From: Planococcus rifietoensis
GTDB lineage: Bacteria; Bacillota; Bacilli; Bacillales_A; Planococcaceae
Length of the DNA stretch: 64,000 nt
NCBI RefSeq assembly: GCF_001465795.2
Contig: NZ_CP013659.2
Span: 248,001 to 312,000, forward strand
Direction: 5' to 3'
The first letter of the stretch is position 1; every line of letters starts with the position of its first letter. The notes under the pieces were generated by a model that ran no database searches, was not told the DNA's origin, and worked only from the letters and a program-made list of their open reading frames with translations. Shown here piece after piece: positions 16,894-25,524 of the stretch. A program made the translations under genes and the position numbers.

Positions 16894-17948
16894 AGCGCTT
16901 ACTGGGGCTATTATTGCTGATGAGTGCGAGCGTTTGGCTTGCGGCGTGCCAGGAAGATTCCCAGCTGCCGGAAAAAAGCGTGTTCAAGGAAGATGAAATG
17001 CCGCAAGACGGGGAGCCGTTGAAAATCGGCTTTGCGATGGATACCTTAAAAGAAGAGCGCTGGTTGAAAGACCGGGAATTGTTCGAACAAGCGATCGAAT
17101 CGCGCGGATTGGAAGTGGACATTGCGGCAGCTAACGGGGACGACGCGCTGCAAATTGCCCAAGCCGAAGAGATGATCCAGGAAGGCATCGACCTCCTCGT
17201 CATCGTGCCGCATAACGCTGAAGCGACAGCGGCAATTGTCCACAAAGCGCACGGGGCAGGCATCAAAGTGATTGCTTACGACCGTCTCGTGAAAAATGCG
17301 GAAATCGATTTATATGTTTCTTTCGACAATGAAAAAGTAGGAGAGCTGCAAGCTGAGAAAATGCTGGAACTGGTGCCAGAAGGCAACTACGTCTACATCG
17401 GCGGCGCCCCGACAGACAATAACGCGCACCTGCTGAAAAAAGGCGTGTTTGATGTGCTGCAGCCGGCGATCGAACGCGGCGACATCAATATCATTTACGA
17501 TGAGTGGACAGAGGACTGGGCGCCAGAACAAGCCTTCGCCCATATGTCGCAGGCGCTCGAAATCAACGGCAATCAAATCGATGCCGTCATTGCGGCAAAT
17601 GACGCAACCGCCGGCGGGGCGATCGAAGCACTTGCGCAGCAAGGGCTGGCCGGGTCTGTCCCGGTCGCAGGGCAGGATGCCGAACTGGCAGCTGTCCAGC
17701 GGATCGTCGACGGCACGCAATCGATGACCGTTTATAAACCGATCCAGCAATTGTCCGAACGCGTTGCGGCGCTTGCTGTCGAGTTGGCAGAAGGAAACGA
17801 GATCGAACCGACCGTCAGCATCAACAATGGAAAAAGCGAAGTGCCGTCCGTGCTGCTTGAACCAACCGCGGTTGATATCGGCAACCTGGAAAGCACCATA
17901 TTGGCGGATAATTTCCATTCCGAAGAAGAAATCGATGGGATGGAATAA
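16890..17948 (+). CDS. Second sugar-binding lipoprotein, ChvE-like
   Basis: 352-residue lipoprotein with signal peptide and lipobox VWLAAC (Cys20). The binding fold parallels the protein at 8606: KIGFAMDTLKEERW, LLVIVPHNAEATAA, VIAYDRLVKNAEIDLYVSF and GGAPTDNNAHLL correspond segment by segment. It overlaps the response-regulator stop by 4 bases (ATGA), so it is expressed with the sensor genes rather than the transporter genes. It may be an alternative binding protein for the same permease or a co-receptor for the kinase. A terminator with two nested stems follows. Confidence 0.88.
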   Translation: MKRLLGLLLLMSASVWLAACQEDSQLPEKSVFKEDEMPQDGEPLKIGFAMDTLKEERWLKDRELFEQAIESRGLEVDIAAANGDDALQIAQAEEMIQEGIDLLVIVPHNAEATAAIVHKAHGAGIKVIAYDRLVKNAEIDLYVSFDNEKVGELQAEKMLELVPEGNYVYIGGAPTDNNAHLLKKGVFDVLQPAIERGDINIIYDEWTEDWAPEQAFAHMSQALEINGNQIDAVIAANDATAGGAIEALAQQGLAGSVPVAGQDAELAAVQRIVDGTQSMTVYKPIQQLSERVAALAVELAEGNEIEPTVSINNGKSEVPSVLLEPTAVDIGNLESTILADNFHSEEEIDGME

Positions 17949-17982
17949 TGACCTCAGTTTGAATATCTGTCAGCAAGTGAAC

Positions 17983-18018
17983 ATGCCGCTGCCCGGCTGA
18001 ACGGGAAGCGGCATTTTT
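17983..18018 (+). terminator. Intrinsic terminator, end of sensor operon
   Basis: ATGCCGCT (17983-17990) pairs with AGCGGCAT (18007-18014), enclosing CCCG/CGGG, followed by T5. Confidence 0.88.
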
Positions 18019-18072
18019 CAATGAGGTTAACGAGTCAATCATAAAAATCTGAAAAGAATTTTAAATATTCGG

Positions 18073-18101
18073 TTGACTTCTCTATTTCCTAGTATTAAGA
18101 T
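18073..18101 (+). promoter_or_regulatory. SigA-type promoter of S-box operon
   Basis: TTGACT (18073-18078), a 17-bp spacer, then TAAGAT (18096-18101), ending 18 bases before the aptamer. Confidence 0.7.
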
Positions 18102-18119
18102 AGGGATTAATTTAATAAT

Positions 18120-18228
18120 CTTATCCAGAGAAGCCGAGGGACTGGCCCGATGACGCTTCAGCAACCCCTGATTTAATCAGGAAGGTGCTACTTCCAGCAA
18201 GGAGAGATTCCTTGGGAGATAAGAGAGC
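18120..18228 (+). promoter_or_regulatory. SAM-I (S-box) riboswitch
   Basis: Complete aptamer. The P1 strands CTTATC and GAGATAAGAG enclose GAGGGACTGGCCCGATGA, CTTCAGCAACC, a variable hairpin CCTGATTTAATCAGG, GGTGCTACTTCCAGCAAGG and GAGAGATTCCTT. It precedes a 16-bp terminator, the standard off-switch design at high SAM. Confidence 0.97.
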
Positions 18229-18244
18229 GGACCCGACTATTCAC

Positions 18245-18287
18245 ATAGCCCTCTTTTCTCGTTTATTGAGAAAAGAGGGCTATTTTT
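18245..18287 (+). terminator. Terminator of the SAM riboswitch
   Basis: Perfect 16-bp stem ATAGCCCTCTTTTCTC / GAGAAAAGAGGGCTAT with a 7-nt loop and T run. Confidence 0.95.
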
Positions 18288-18339
18288 ATTTTCCACTGAG
18301 GGCTGCGGAAATTACGATTTCAAAAGGAGGAATTTGACG

Positions 18340-19731
18340 ATGACGAAGAAACGGATTTATTTGAACGCTTTTGAGATGGTGTGTGCAGGCGGCCACCAGT
18401 CGCCGGGGTTATGGCTCCACGAGGACGATCGGTCGCACACGTACAAGGACAGCGAATATTGGATTGAGCTTGCGAAGCTATTGGAAAAAGGGAAGTTCGA
18501 CGCGGTGTTTTTGGCCGATGTGCTTGGAACCTACGACGTCTACGGCGGGACGCGCGATGCGGCGCTTCGCAATGCGGTGCAGACGCCGGTCAACGATCCG
18601 CTATTGGTCGTGCCGCTCATGTCATCGGTGACAAAGCATTTAAGTTTCGGGGTCACGGCATCTGTCAGCCACGAACATCCATACACCTTCGCACGGCGCA
18701 TGTCGACACTCGACCATCTGACAAAAGGGCGCATCGGCTGGAATGTCGTCACTTCCTATTTGAAAAGTGCCGCAGTCAATATCGGGCTCGATGACCAAAT
18801 GAGCCACGACGAACGCTATGAATTTGCGGCCGAGTATTTGGACGTTTGCTATAAATTATGGGAAGGCAGCTGGGAAGATGGCGCAGTCGTGCGCGACAAA
18901 CAGTCGAAAGTCTATACCGACCCGTCAAAAGTGCACGATATCCGCCACGAAGGCACGTACTTTAAAGTGCCAGGCGCTCATTTATCCGAACCGTCGCCAC
19001 AGCGCACGCCGGTATTGTTCCAGGCAGGAGCTTCGCCGCGCGGCCGGGAGTTCGCCTCGAAACACGCCGAATCGGTGTTTACGGCAGGGCCGACGATTCC
19101 TGTGGTGAAAAAAGGAGTCGACGCACTAAGAGAACGAATCACGGCGAATGGCCGAAATCCGGAAGATGTGTTGGTGTACACCACCTTCACCGCGATTGTC
19201 GGGAAGACCGAACAAGAAGCGCAAGAGAAATACGAAACCTTGAAAAGCCATGTCAGCTACGAAGGCGCACTCGCCTTGCTGAGTGGTTGGACCGGCATCG
19301 ACTTTTCCGGATACGATCCCGAAGATACGCTTGAATACATCCAAAGCAACGCCATGCAATCGGCGGTCGAAGTGTTCACGCGTGCCGACCCAGATAGAAA
19401 ATGGACCATCGGGGAACTTGCGACATTTGTGGGCATCGGCGGCAGAGGTCCGGTTGCAGTCGGAACACCGGAGCAAGTAGCCGATGAAGTCGAGCGCTGG
19501 AGAGATGAAACAGGTGTTGACGGTTTTAATTTGGCGTACACGCTCGCGCCTGGCAGCTTCGAGGACTTTGTGGAATTGGTCGTTCCGGTCTTGCAGGAGC
19601 GCGGGCTCGTGCAGAAAGAATACACGGAAGGCACGTACCGCGAGAAAATCTACGGCAAAGGCCAAGCGCAATTGAAAGACAATCATCCGGGTAGAACGTT
19701 CAAGCACTTGCACGAACCGGCTAGAAATTAA
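18340..19731 (+). CDS. FMN-dependent monooxygenase, NtaA/SnaA/DszA family
   Basis: 463-residue member of the NtaA/SnaA/DszA (LLM-class) flavin-dependent monooxygenases, which use FMNH2 and O2 to cleave C-N or C-S bonds. N-terminal RIYLNAFEMVCAGGHQSPG, the GRIGWNVVTSYLKSAAVN motif, LDVCYKLWEGSW and PVLFQAGASPRGREFASKHAE are diagnostic. The known sulfur-linked members YtnJ and YxeK of B. subtilis are the likely functional relatives. Being the first gene after an S-box and preceding a symporter, it probably releases sulfur from an imported organosulfur compound (inference). ATG 18340 is chosen because AAAGGAGG is 9 bases upstream; the TTG 18334 is too close. No flavin reductase is seen nearby. 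Confidence 0.9.
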   Translation: MTKKRIYLNAFEMVCAGGHQSPGLWLHEDDRSHTYKDSEYWIELAKLLEKGKFDAVFLADVLGTYDVYGGTRDAALRNAVQTPVNDPLLVVPLMSSVTKHLSFGVTASVSHEHPYTFARRMSTLDHLTKGRIGWNVVTSYLKSAAVNIGLDDQMSHDERYEFAAEYLDVCYKLWEGSWEDGAVVRDKQSKVYTDPSKVHDIRHEGTYFKVPGAHLSEPSPQRTPVLFQAGASPRGREFASKHAESVFTAGPTIPVVKKGVDALRERITANGRNPEDVLVYTTFTAIVGKTEQEAQEKYETLKSHVSYEGALALLSGWTGIDFSGYDPEDTLEYIQSNAMQSAVEVFTRADPDRKWTIGELATFVGIGGRGPVAVGTPEQVADEVERWRDETGVDGFNLAYTLAPGSFEDFVELVVPVLQERGLVQKEYTEGTYREKIYGKGQAQLKDNHPGRTFKHLHEPARN

Positions 19732-19744
19732 AGGAGGAATGCGC

Positions 19745-19858
19745 ATGCTGACAGCTTATTGGATCGCCGTCGCCGTCTTTTGGATCGTCGGGCTGACCTT
19801 ATGGAATAAACTTTACCCAAAACCGAAAACGAAAGGAGGCGAACGCAATGGGGGATGA
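19745..19858 (+). CDS. 37-residue membrane peptide, symporter accessory candidate
   Basis: A short gene with its own strong ribosome site AAAGGAGG (19730-19737), 7 bases before ATG 19745. It encodes one hydrophobic helix (YWIAVAVFWIVGLTLW) and a basic Lys/Pro-rich tail, and ends by overlapping the symporter start (ATGGGGGATGA). Small single-helix proteins encoded directly before SSS-family symporters are known as small accessory proteins. Coupling, position and topology fit that role. Function here is inferred. Confidence 0.75.
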   Translation: MLTAYWIAVAVFWIVGLTLWNKLYPKPKTKGGERNGG

Positions 19859-21362
19859 AACATCTTGGCTATTGCCGCTGATTGCATTAATGCTCGTCGG
19901 CTATTTCGCCTTGACGACGTGGCTCGGCAAAAAAGGCAAAGCCCATAGCGGATCGATGAAAGGATTTGCCATCGCGAAAGGCAAAGTCAACCCGGCTGTT
20001 GTCGGCATGAGCTTCGGCGCTTCTTATGCAAGCGCCAACTTGTTTCTCGGCGTGCCGGGCTGGGCGTATACATACGGCTTGTCGACTTTGTGGTATACGA
20101 TCGGCTGCTTCGGGGTCACGTGGCTCGGTTTGTTGCTGTTCACGAAAACCTTCTGGCGCTACGGGCAGAAAAATGGCGGCAGCTTGACGATTCCCCAGTG
20201 GCTCGGCAACCGTTACAACAGTAAAGCCTTGCGCGTACTCGTCGCTTTATTGGTGTTGTTCAATATCTATTACATCGTCGGACAGAATGTTGGGCTCGCG
20301 ACGATGTTCGAGACGGTTATCGGCATTCCATATTTATGGGGCATCGCGATCGGCGTTATCATCACCGTCGTCTACGTGAGCCTTGGCGGCGCGTTCGCGC
20401 AGATCGTCAGCGATGGCATCCAAGGGGCGACGATGGCGATTGTGTCGCTATTATTATTCATCTCGCTATTATGGACGATCGGCGGCGGATGGAATGTGTT
20501 CGGCACGCTGCAAGCGGAACTTCGCGCAATCGATCCGGCACTTGTTTCGCCGCTGTCGACAGGCGGGCCGTTCTATAGCGGCTTCGCGATCTTGAGCATC
20601 CAGTGGCTGCTGTTTTCATTCGTGCTATTGCCGCACTTGATGAATAAAGTGCTGACGGTTGAAAAAGAAGAAGATTTGCGGACCTTCACCTTATCCGCTG
20701 GCATCTCTTTATTCACGCTGTCGATCTTCTCGGTATTCGCAGGACTTGCAGCGCGCATCATCTTGCCGGGCCTTTCGTCAGCTGACAGTGCCATTCCGGC
20801 ATACATCATGGAAGCTTTCCCGGTTGTCATCGTCGCGCTGCTCGTCATGGGATTGATCTCCGCGATCCTGTCGACAACCGACAGTTTGTACCTTGGCATC
20901 ACCAATAGCATCGGCAACGATTTGTTCAAAGTGCTGGCAGTGCCGGTTCTCTATAAAAACAAGCATCTGACGGAGCAGGAACTTGATGCCAAAGTGCTGA
21001 AAGCGTCGAAAGTGTCGCTGGTCTTCATCGGGCTCGTGTCGCTCTATATGTCGATCAACCGGCCGGAATCCTTGGCGCTATTGACGAACTTCGGGACCTC
21101 GGCGATCATCAGCGGCATTGCAGCCCCGATCAGCCTCGGCTATTTCTGGAAGCACGCCAATAAATCCGGCGCCATCGCTTCCGTCGTCAGCGGTGCCGGC
21201 TGCTATATGATTTTGACCGGCACCGGCATCATCGAACACGTTTTCCAGGCGATGTTTTTCAGTTCGATTCTCGGCTTCACGTCGATGATCACGGTGAGCC
21301 TACTTGCCGAAACCTTGAGAAAGCGCGAAAAGACTTCGCAGGAAGCGGTTCGTGGATTGTAA
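19848..21362 (+). CDS. Sodium:solute symporter (SSS family)
   Basis: 504-residue transporter with about 13 hydrophobic segments, typical of the sodium/solute symporter family (PanF/PutP type). It has GMSFGASYASANLFLGVPGW near the N-terminus, the sodium-site region GLISAILSTTDSLYLGITN in the middle, and a short cytoplasmic C-terminus. ATG 19848 follows AAAGGAGG, which lies inside the upstream 37-residue gene. Under the same S-box control as the monooxygenase, it probably brings in that enzyme's sulfur-containing substrate. The substrate cannot be read from sequence. A terminator follows immediately. Confidence 0.9.
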   Translation: MGDETSWLLPLIALMLVGYFALTTWLGKKGKAHSGSMKGFAIAKGKVNPAVVGMSFGASYASANLFLGVPGWAYTYGLSTLWYTIGCFGVTWLGLLLFTKTFWRYGQKNGGSLTIPQWLGNRYNSKALRVLVALLVLFNIYYIVGQNVGLATMFETVIGIPYLWGIAIGVIITVVYVSLGGAFAQIVSDGIQGATMAIVSLLLFISLLWTIGGGWNVFGTLQAELRAIDPALVSPLSTGGPFYSGFAILSIQWLLFSFVLLPHLMNKVLTVEKEEDLRTFTLSAGISLFTLSIFSVFAGLAARIILPGLSSADSAIPAYIMEAFPVVIVALLVMGLISAILSTTDSLYLGITNSIGNDLFKVLAVPVLYKNKHLTEQELDAKVLKASKVSLVFIGLVSLYMSINRPESLALLTNFGTSAIISGIAAPISLGYFWKHANKSGAIASVVSGAGCYMILTGTGIIEHVFQAMFFSSILGFTSMITVSLLAETLRKREKTSQEAVRGL

Positions 21363-21366
21363 AGAA

Positions 21367-21393
21367 AAGCCCCGAAATCATTCGGGGCTTTTT
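21367..21393 (+). terminator. Intrinsic terminator
   Basis: AAGCCCCGAA / TTCGGGGCTT with a 4-nt loop ATCA and T5, 5 nt after the symporter stop. Confidence 0.94.
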
Positions 21394-21527
21394 CTGATCC
21401 TGCCAATCTTCGGGGAAAGTTCATAAATCCAAGCGTCTCGTTCTTGTTTCTTCCGTGCAAATGAAATAGACTGAAAGGAGTGGATGCAATAATTGAGTTC
21501 ATCTAAAAGAAAGAAGGAATCATACCT

Positions 21528-22100
21528 ATGAAGAAGACCTTGATTTTATTAAGTGCATTACTTGTTTTGCCGATGACAACACATGCCCATTCAGTGCTTG
21601 AATCGTCGACTCCAGCGGAAGGCGCGGTTGTGGCTGAGCCCATTGAACAAGTGGTGCTCGATTTTAGTGCCGGTATCGAACAGGGCAGTGCCATGACGAT
21701 GACGATGGACGGAACCGCTGTGGATTTCAGTGAAGTGACCGTGATGGAAGACCAATTGGTCGGTACGCCGGCCGAGGATCTTGAAGATGGTTCTTATGTC
21801 GTGGAATACGATGTATTGAGTGAAGACGGCCATCCGATCCAAGGCTCGCTTGCTTTTGAGTTGCAGGCAGGTGAGGAAGAAGAGGTGACAGAAGAAGCGG
21901 CAGAAACAGCTGAACCGGAGGCCGATGAGGCCGAAGCCGAGGAAGCTGAACAAACTGAAGCTTCCGATATGGACCAAGCAGCGGCGAACGATCCGGAAGC
22001 TCCAGCAGAAAATAGCGGCTCCAGCATGACCTTGATCATCGCAGGCATTGCTATTATCTTGTTGATCGCTGCCGTTGTTTTAATGCGTAGAAAACGATGA
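21528..22100 (+). CDS. CopC-domain copper-resistance protein
   Basis: 190 residues. The signal peptide ends near THA, leaving an N-terminal AHSVLESSTPAEGA, in which the His of the copper site follows the cleavage point as in CopC. A CopC beta domain runs to about residue 110 and contains SEDGHPIQGSLAFEL with the second conserved His. An acidic Glu/Ala linker (about 113-160) and a C-terminal helix (LIIAGIAIILLIAAVVLM) then anchor it to the membrane. ATG 21528 follows GAAGGAA. It overlaps the CopD gene by 4 bases (ATGA), so the two act together in copper handling at the cell surface. Confidence 0.9.
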   Translation: MKKTLILLSALLVLPMTTHAHSVLESSTPAEGAVVAEPIEQVVLDFSAGIEQGSAMTMTMDGTAVDFSEVTVMEDQLVGTPAEDLEDGSYVVEYDVLSEDGHPIQGSLAFELQAGEEEEVTEEAAETAEPEADEAEAEEAEQTEASDMDQAAANDPEAPAENSGSSMTLIIAGIAIILLIAAVVLMRRKR

Positions 22101-23158
22101 GTTGGTTGATCGCCCTGTCGGATTTTTTTCTTTATGTGGTACTGGCGTTTCTGGCAGGAGATGTCGTCTTGCGCTGCGTCACACCCGAGAAAAAGCCGCT
22201 TGTTGAGGTTCCGAAAAAACTCGTCTTGAGTGCGCTGGCGCTGATTCCGCTCTTGCTTGCCCCGCCCGTCATCCAGCTGGTGTTATTGCTGTCGGAAAGC
22301 TTCGGTCTGATGCAAGCAGTGGTTGATGTGGCAACGGAATTTCGTGCCGGCCAAAGCTATGTGTTCGGCGTCTTGATGGCTGTGGCATGGCTGGTCGTGG
22401 TGTGGCGCGATGGATCGTGGGGGTTTCGCGCATTTTGGCTCGTCCTCAGTGTTCTCAATGTGGCATATGCGAGCCACGCAGCATCGATTGCGGACTGGCA
22501 AGGATTTGCCGGGCACGCGCTTCACTTTCTGGCGCTCGTGCTATGGGCAGGCGTCTTGATCCACATCGCCTGGTTTTTGCGGGATGGGCGCAATTGGCGT
22601 GCGTTTCTCAAATGGTTTACGCCGTTTTCTGTTGCCATGATGGTCATTTTGATCGGCAGCGGCATCTGGCTCATGCTGTTTTTTGTGGCTCCGGAAGATT
22701 ACACGAGCTCGTGGATTTTGCCTTATGGGCAGCTTTTGCTGCTGAAGCATTTGAGCATCGTGCCACTGCTGCTTGCAGCGTTCATCAATGCCGCCTTATC
22801 CCGAAGCGACGTCCCGAACCGCTCATGGCTCAAAGTCGAGAGCTGGTTATTGCTGTTGGTATTATTGATTACCGCCTTCATGAGCAAGCTTGCCCCGCCG
22901 CATAATATTAACGAAACGTTCCGGATGGAAGGCAGCGCGCCGTTTGTCGAGTGGTTCGCCGGGCCGCAGTATTTGCCGGTGCACGCAGTGTGGACGCCGA
23001 ATATCGATGCTTTCCTGATGATGGCAATCGGCCTAATCCTCCTGGGCTTCCAATGGTTAAGCTACCGCAAACAGCTGCCGGAATGGCTGTCGTTTATCTT
23101 TGGCCTCGGGTTTGTCGCCGCGACTTATACCGGATTGATGTTCAGTTTCTTATTTTAA
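22097..23158 (+). CDS. CopD-family copper transport membrane protein
   Basis: 353-residue protein with about nine hydrophobic segments. The C-terminal half matches the CopD domain: GHALHFLALVLWAGVLIHIAW, KWFTPFSVAMMVILIGSG, LLLKHLSIVPLLLAAFINA and LAPPHNINETFRMEG contain the conserved His and Met residues proposed for copper binding. It starts at the ATGA overlap with copC. Many Bacillales have a fused CopC-CopD (YcnJ); here the two are separate. It is thought to move copper across the membrane with CopC as the external donor. Confidence 0.87.
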   Translation: MSWLIALSDFFLYVVLAFLAGDVVLRCVTPEKKPLVEVPKKLVLSALALIPLLLAPPVIQLVLLLSESFGLMQAVVDVATEFRAGQSYVFGVLMAVAWLVVVWRDGSWGFRAFWLVLSVLNVAYASHAASIADWQGFAGHALHFLALVLWAGVLIHIAWFLRDGRNWRAFLKWFTPFSVAMMVILIGSGIWLMLFFVAPEDYTSSWILPYGQLLLLKHLSIVPLLLAAFINAALSRSDVPNRSWLKVESWLLLLVLLITAFMSKLAPPHNINETFRMEGSAPFVEWFAGPQYLPVHAVWTPNIDAFLMMAIGLILLGFQWLSYRKQLPEWLSFIFGLGFVAATYTGLMFSFLF

Positions 23159-23165
23159 TGAAGAG

Positions 23166-23190
23166 CCTTGCCGAAAATGGCGAGGTTTTT
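23166..23190 (+). terminator. Intrinsic terminator
   Basis: CCTTGCC / GGCGAGG with one G-U pair, followed by T7. Confidence 0.8.
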
Positions 23191-23382
23191 TTCTTGCAAA
23201 GAAAATTTCGACTATCGGATAAGTTGTTGTGAGTTGCAGGGGATTGAGTTACACTTAAATTGGCAAGGAATGGATTTTAATTATTCAAAAATTTACACTT
23301 TAACAATAATTAGACAACTAGAAGTATTTTTGTATTCAGCTATTCCTTTCCCACAAAATTACAGAATGGCGAGGTACATATA

Positions 23383-25377
23383 ATGTCAGATTTACGGGTG
23401 CCTGAAAAGCGCTTCCGGCCTGAGCTGGAAGGAATTCGCGCAGTAGCAGCGCTTTTGGTAGCAGTCTATCATATTTGGATCGGGTCGGTTTCCGGCGGGG
23501 TCGATGTCTTTTTCATCGTCTCGGGATATTTGATCACGACGTCTCTTTTGTCACGGATGGTGCGCGAAGGCCGCATCAATTATCTGGAAAATCTATTGGG
23601 GCTCGCGAAACGGTTGTTTCCGCTGGCATTTACGGTACTTGCCGTAAGCGCCGTGCTGTCGATTTTCTTGTTGCCGCTCAGCACATGGCGTCAGACAATC
23701 GCCGAATTGTTTTCGTCGATGTTCTATTTCCAGAACTGGCAGCTTGCCAATAGCGCCGTCGATTATTTGGCGCAGAACAATACTGCAAGCCCGTTCCAGC
23801 ATTTCTGGGCATTGTCGATCCAGGGCCAGTTTTACGTAACGTGGCCGATCGTCATCACGCTCGTGTACCTGTTGGCGACAAAAATCCTGAAAACGCCGGT
23901 GCGCAAAACTTTGCTGGCGGTGCTATCGGTGATTTTCCTCGCTTCACTTAGCTATTCGGTTTATATTACCGCAGTCAATCAGCCGTGGGCGTATTTTGAT
24001 ACATTCGCCCGCGCTTGGGAATTCTCGCTCGGCGGGATGCTCGCATTATTGCTTCCTTATCTGAAATTTTCGGACCGTGCGCATCTCATCATGGGTTGGG
24101 TAGGGCTTGCGATTATCTCATTCACCGGTATGGTGCTTCCTGTATCGACGGTGTTTCCGGGATTTGCGGCATTGCTGCCGACCGGTGGCGTGATCTTGGT
24201 TATTATCGCCAGTGAAAATGGCCAGGCATTCGGTGTTCAGAAATTGCTTGGTTCGAAGCCGTTCCAGTATTTCGGCAGCATTTCCTATGGCTTTTATTTA
24301 TGGCATTGGCCGTTGCTGGTGTTTTACTATGCCTATTTCAATACGGAAACGGTCACAACACTTGGCGGCATCGGCATTTTGGCCATCACGCTCGTTTTGT
24401 CGATCATGACCATCCGACTCGTCGAAAAACCGGTGCGCGAGATGCCGGTCAAGCATTCGAAAAAGCGCTTGTCGAAAGTATTGGTCGCGTTGATGACACC
24501 GGCAATTCTGGTCGGCCTTTCGTGGGGCGTCTTCGTCCAAGCGAGCAGCAGCAATAGCGAACCGGTAACAATCGAAGACAATCCCGGCGCCCGCGCCGTA
24601 TTGGAAAATATCCAGCCGGCAGAAGATGCGGAACTGCAGCCAGACTTTTTATCGGCGAAAGAAGACTTGCCGACATTCTATAGCGATAAAGACTGCTTCT
24701 TGACAGGCAGTGTCAGCTCGAAACTCAAGGAATGTTCGTTTGGCGTAACGGAAAACCCTGAGCATGTCGTGGCCTTGGTCGGCGGATCGCATTCGGGGCA
24801 CTGGTTCCCGGCGCTTGAAGCAGTCGCAGAAGAAATGAACATGCGCATCGATGTCTATAACAAAGATGCCTGCCGATTCTCAAGCGGCGATTTCGACGGC
24901 CAGCTGGATGAAGCGTGCATGACGTGGAATGATAATCTGCAAGAGCGCCTGATGGCAGAACCGCCTGATTTGATCTTCACGACAGCGACGGTGAATTCTG
25001 GCGATACGGTGCCAAAAGGGTATATCAATAAGTGGAAAGAGTTCGAAGGGGTCGCGGAGATTTTCGCGGTGCGCGACAACCCGCGCATGAAAGTCGACCC
25101 GACGCTCTGTCTCGATGAATTGAACGTCGACAATTGTTCGGTGGAACGCGACAAAGCTTTGGCGGATGTCGTGCCGTGGGAAAATACGGAAGGCATCCCG
25201 AACAATGTGACGTTTGCCGATATGTCCGAATATTTCTGTACGGACGATACGTGCCCGCCTGTGGTCGGCAATGTACTCGTCTACCGGGATAAGCATCATT
25301 TGACGACGCTTTATTCACAAACAATGGGGCCGGCGTTGAAAGAACATCTTGAACCGGCTCTTGAAAATTTAAACTGA
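23383..25377 (+). CDS. OatA-type acyltransferase with SGNH domain
   Basis: 664 residues. The N-terminal ~380 form an acyltransferase-3 domain of about 11 membrane segments, with the catalytic-type His in FRPELEGIRAVAALLVAVYH and signature GGVDVFFIVSGYLITTSLL. After the last helix a linker leads to an extracellular SGNH-like domain beginning VVALVGGSHSGHWFPALE, with Ser in GGSHS. The family adds O-acetyl groups to cell-surface polymers; OatA acetylates peptidoglycan MurNAc and gives lysozyme resistance. The target here could be peptidoglycan, teichoic acid or an exopolymer. ATG 23383 follows GCGAGGT. It stands alone between terminators. Confidence 0.87.
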   Translation: MSDLRVPEKRFRPELEGIRAVAALLVAVYHIWIGSVSGGVDVFFIVSGYLITTSLLSRMVREGRINYLENLLGLAKRLFPLAFTVLAVSAVLSIFLLPLSTWRQTIAELFSSMFYFQNWQLANSAVDYLAQNNTASPFQHFWALSIQGQFYVTWPIVITLVYLLATKILKTPVRKTLLAVLSVIFLASLSYSVYITAVNQPWAYFDTFARAWEFSLGGMLALLLPYLKFSDRAHLIMGWVGLAIISFTGMVLPVSTVFPGFAALLPTGGVILVIIASENGQAFGVQKLLGSKPFQYFGSISYGFYLWHWPLLVFYYAYFNTETVTTLGGIGILAITLVLSIMTIRLVEKPVREMPVKHSKKRLSKVLVALMTPAILVGLSWGVFVQASSSNSEPVTIEDNPGARAVLENIQPAEDAELQPDFLSAKEDLPTFYSDKDCFLTGSVSSKLKECSFGVTENPEHVVALVGGSHSGHWFPALEAVAEEMNMRIDVYNKDACRFSSGDFDGQLDEACMTWNDNLQERLMAEPPDLIFTTATVNSGDTVPKGYINKWKEFEGVAEIFAVRDNPRMKVDPTLCLDELNVDNCSVERDKALADVVPWENTEGIPNNVTFADMSEYFCTDDTCPPVVGNVLVYRDKHHLTTLYSQTMGPALKEHLEPALENLN

Positions 25378-25386
25378 TGAATACCG

Positions 25387-25422
25387 AACGCCTCCGGAAG
25401 GACTATCTTCCGGAGGCGTTTT
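25387..25422 (+). terminator. Intrinsic terminator
   Basis: Perfect 14-bp stem AACGCCTCCGGAAG / CTTCCGGAGGCGTT with a 6-nt loop and T tail. Confidence 0.95.
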
Positions 25423-25524
25423 CTATTGCGGCGCCGAGCAGGGAAAATAAGTGCTGCGTCGAAAGAGTTACAAAGGAAACCGTTTACGGAGAACGCGCAG
25501 CAAAATCGGAGAGGGGTATGTGGC

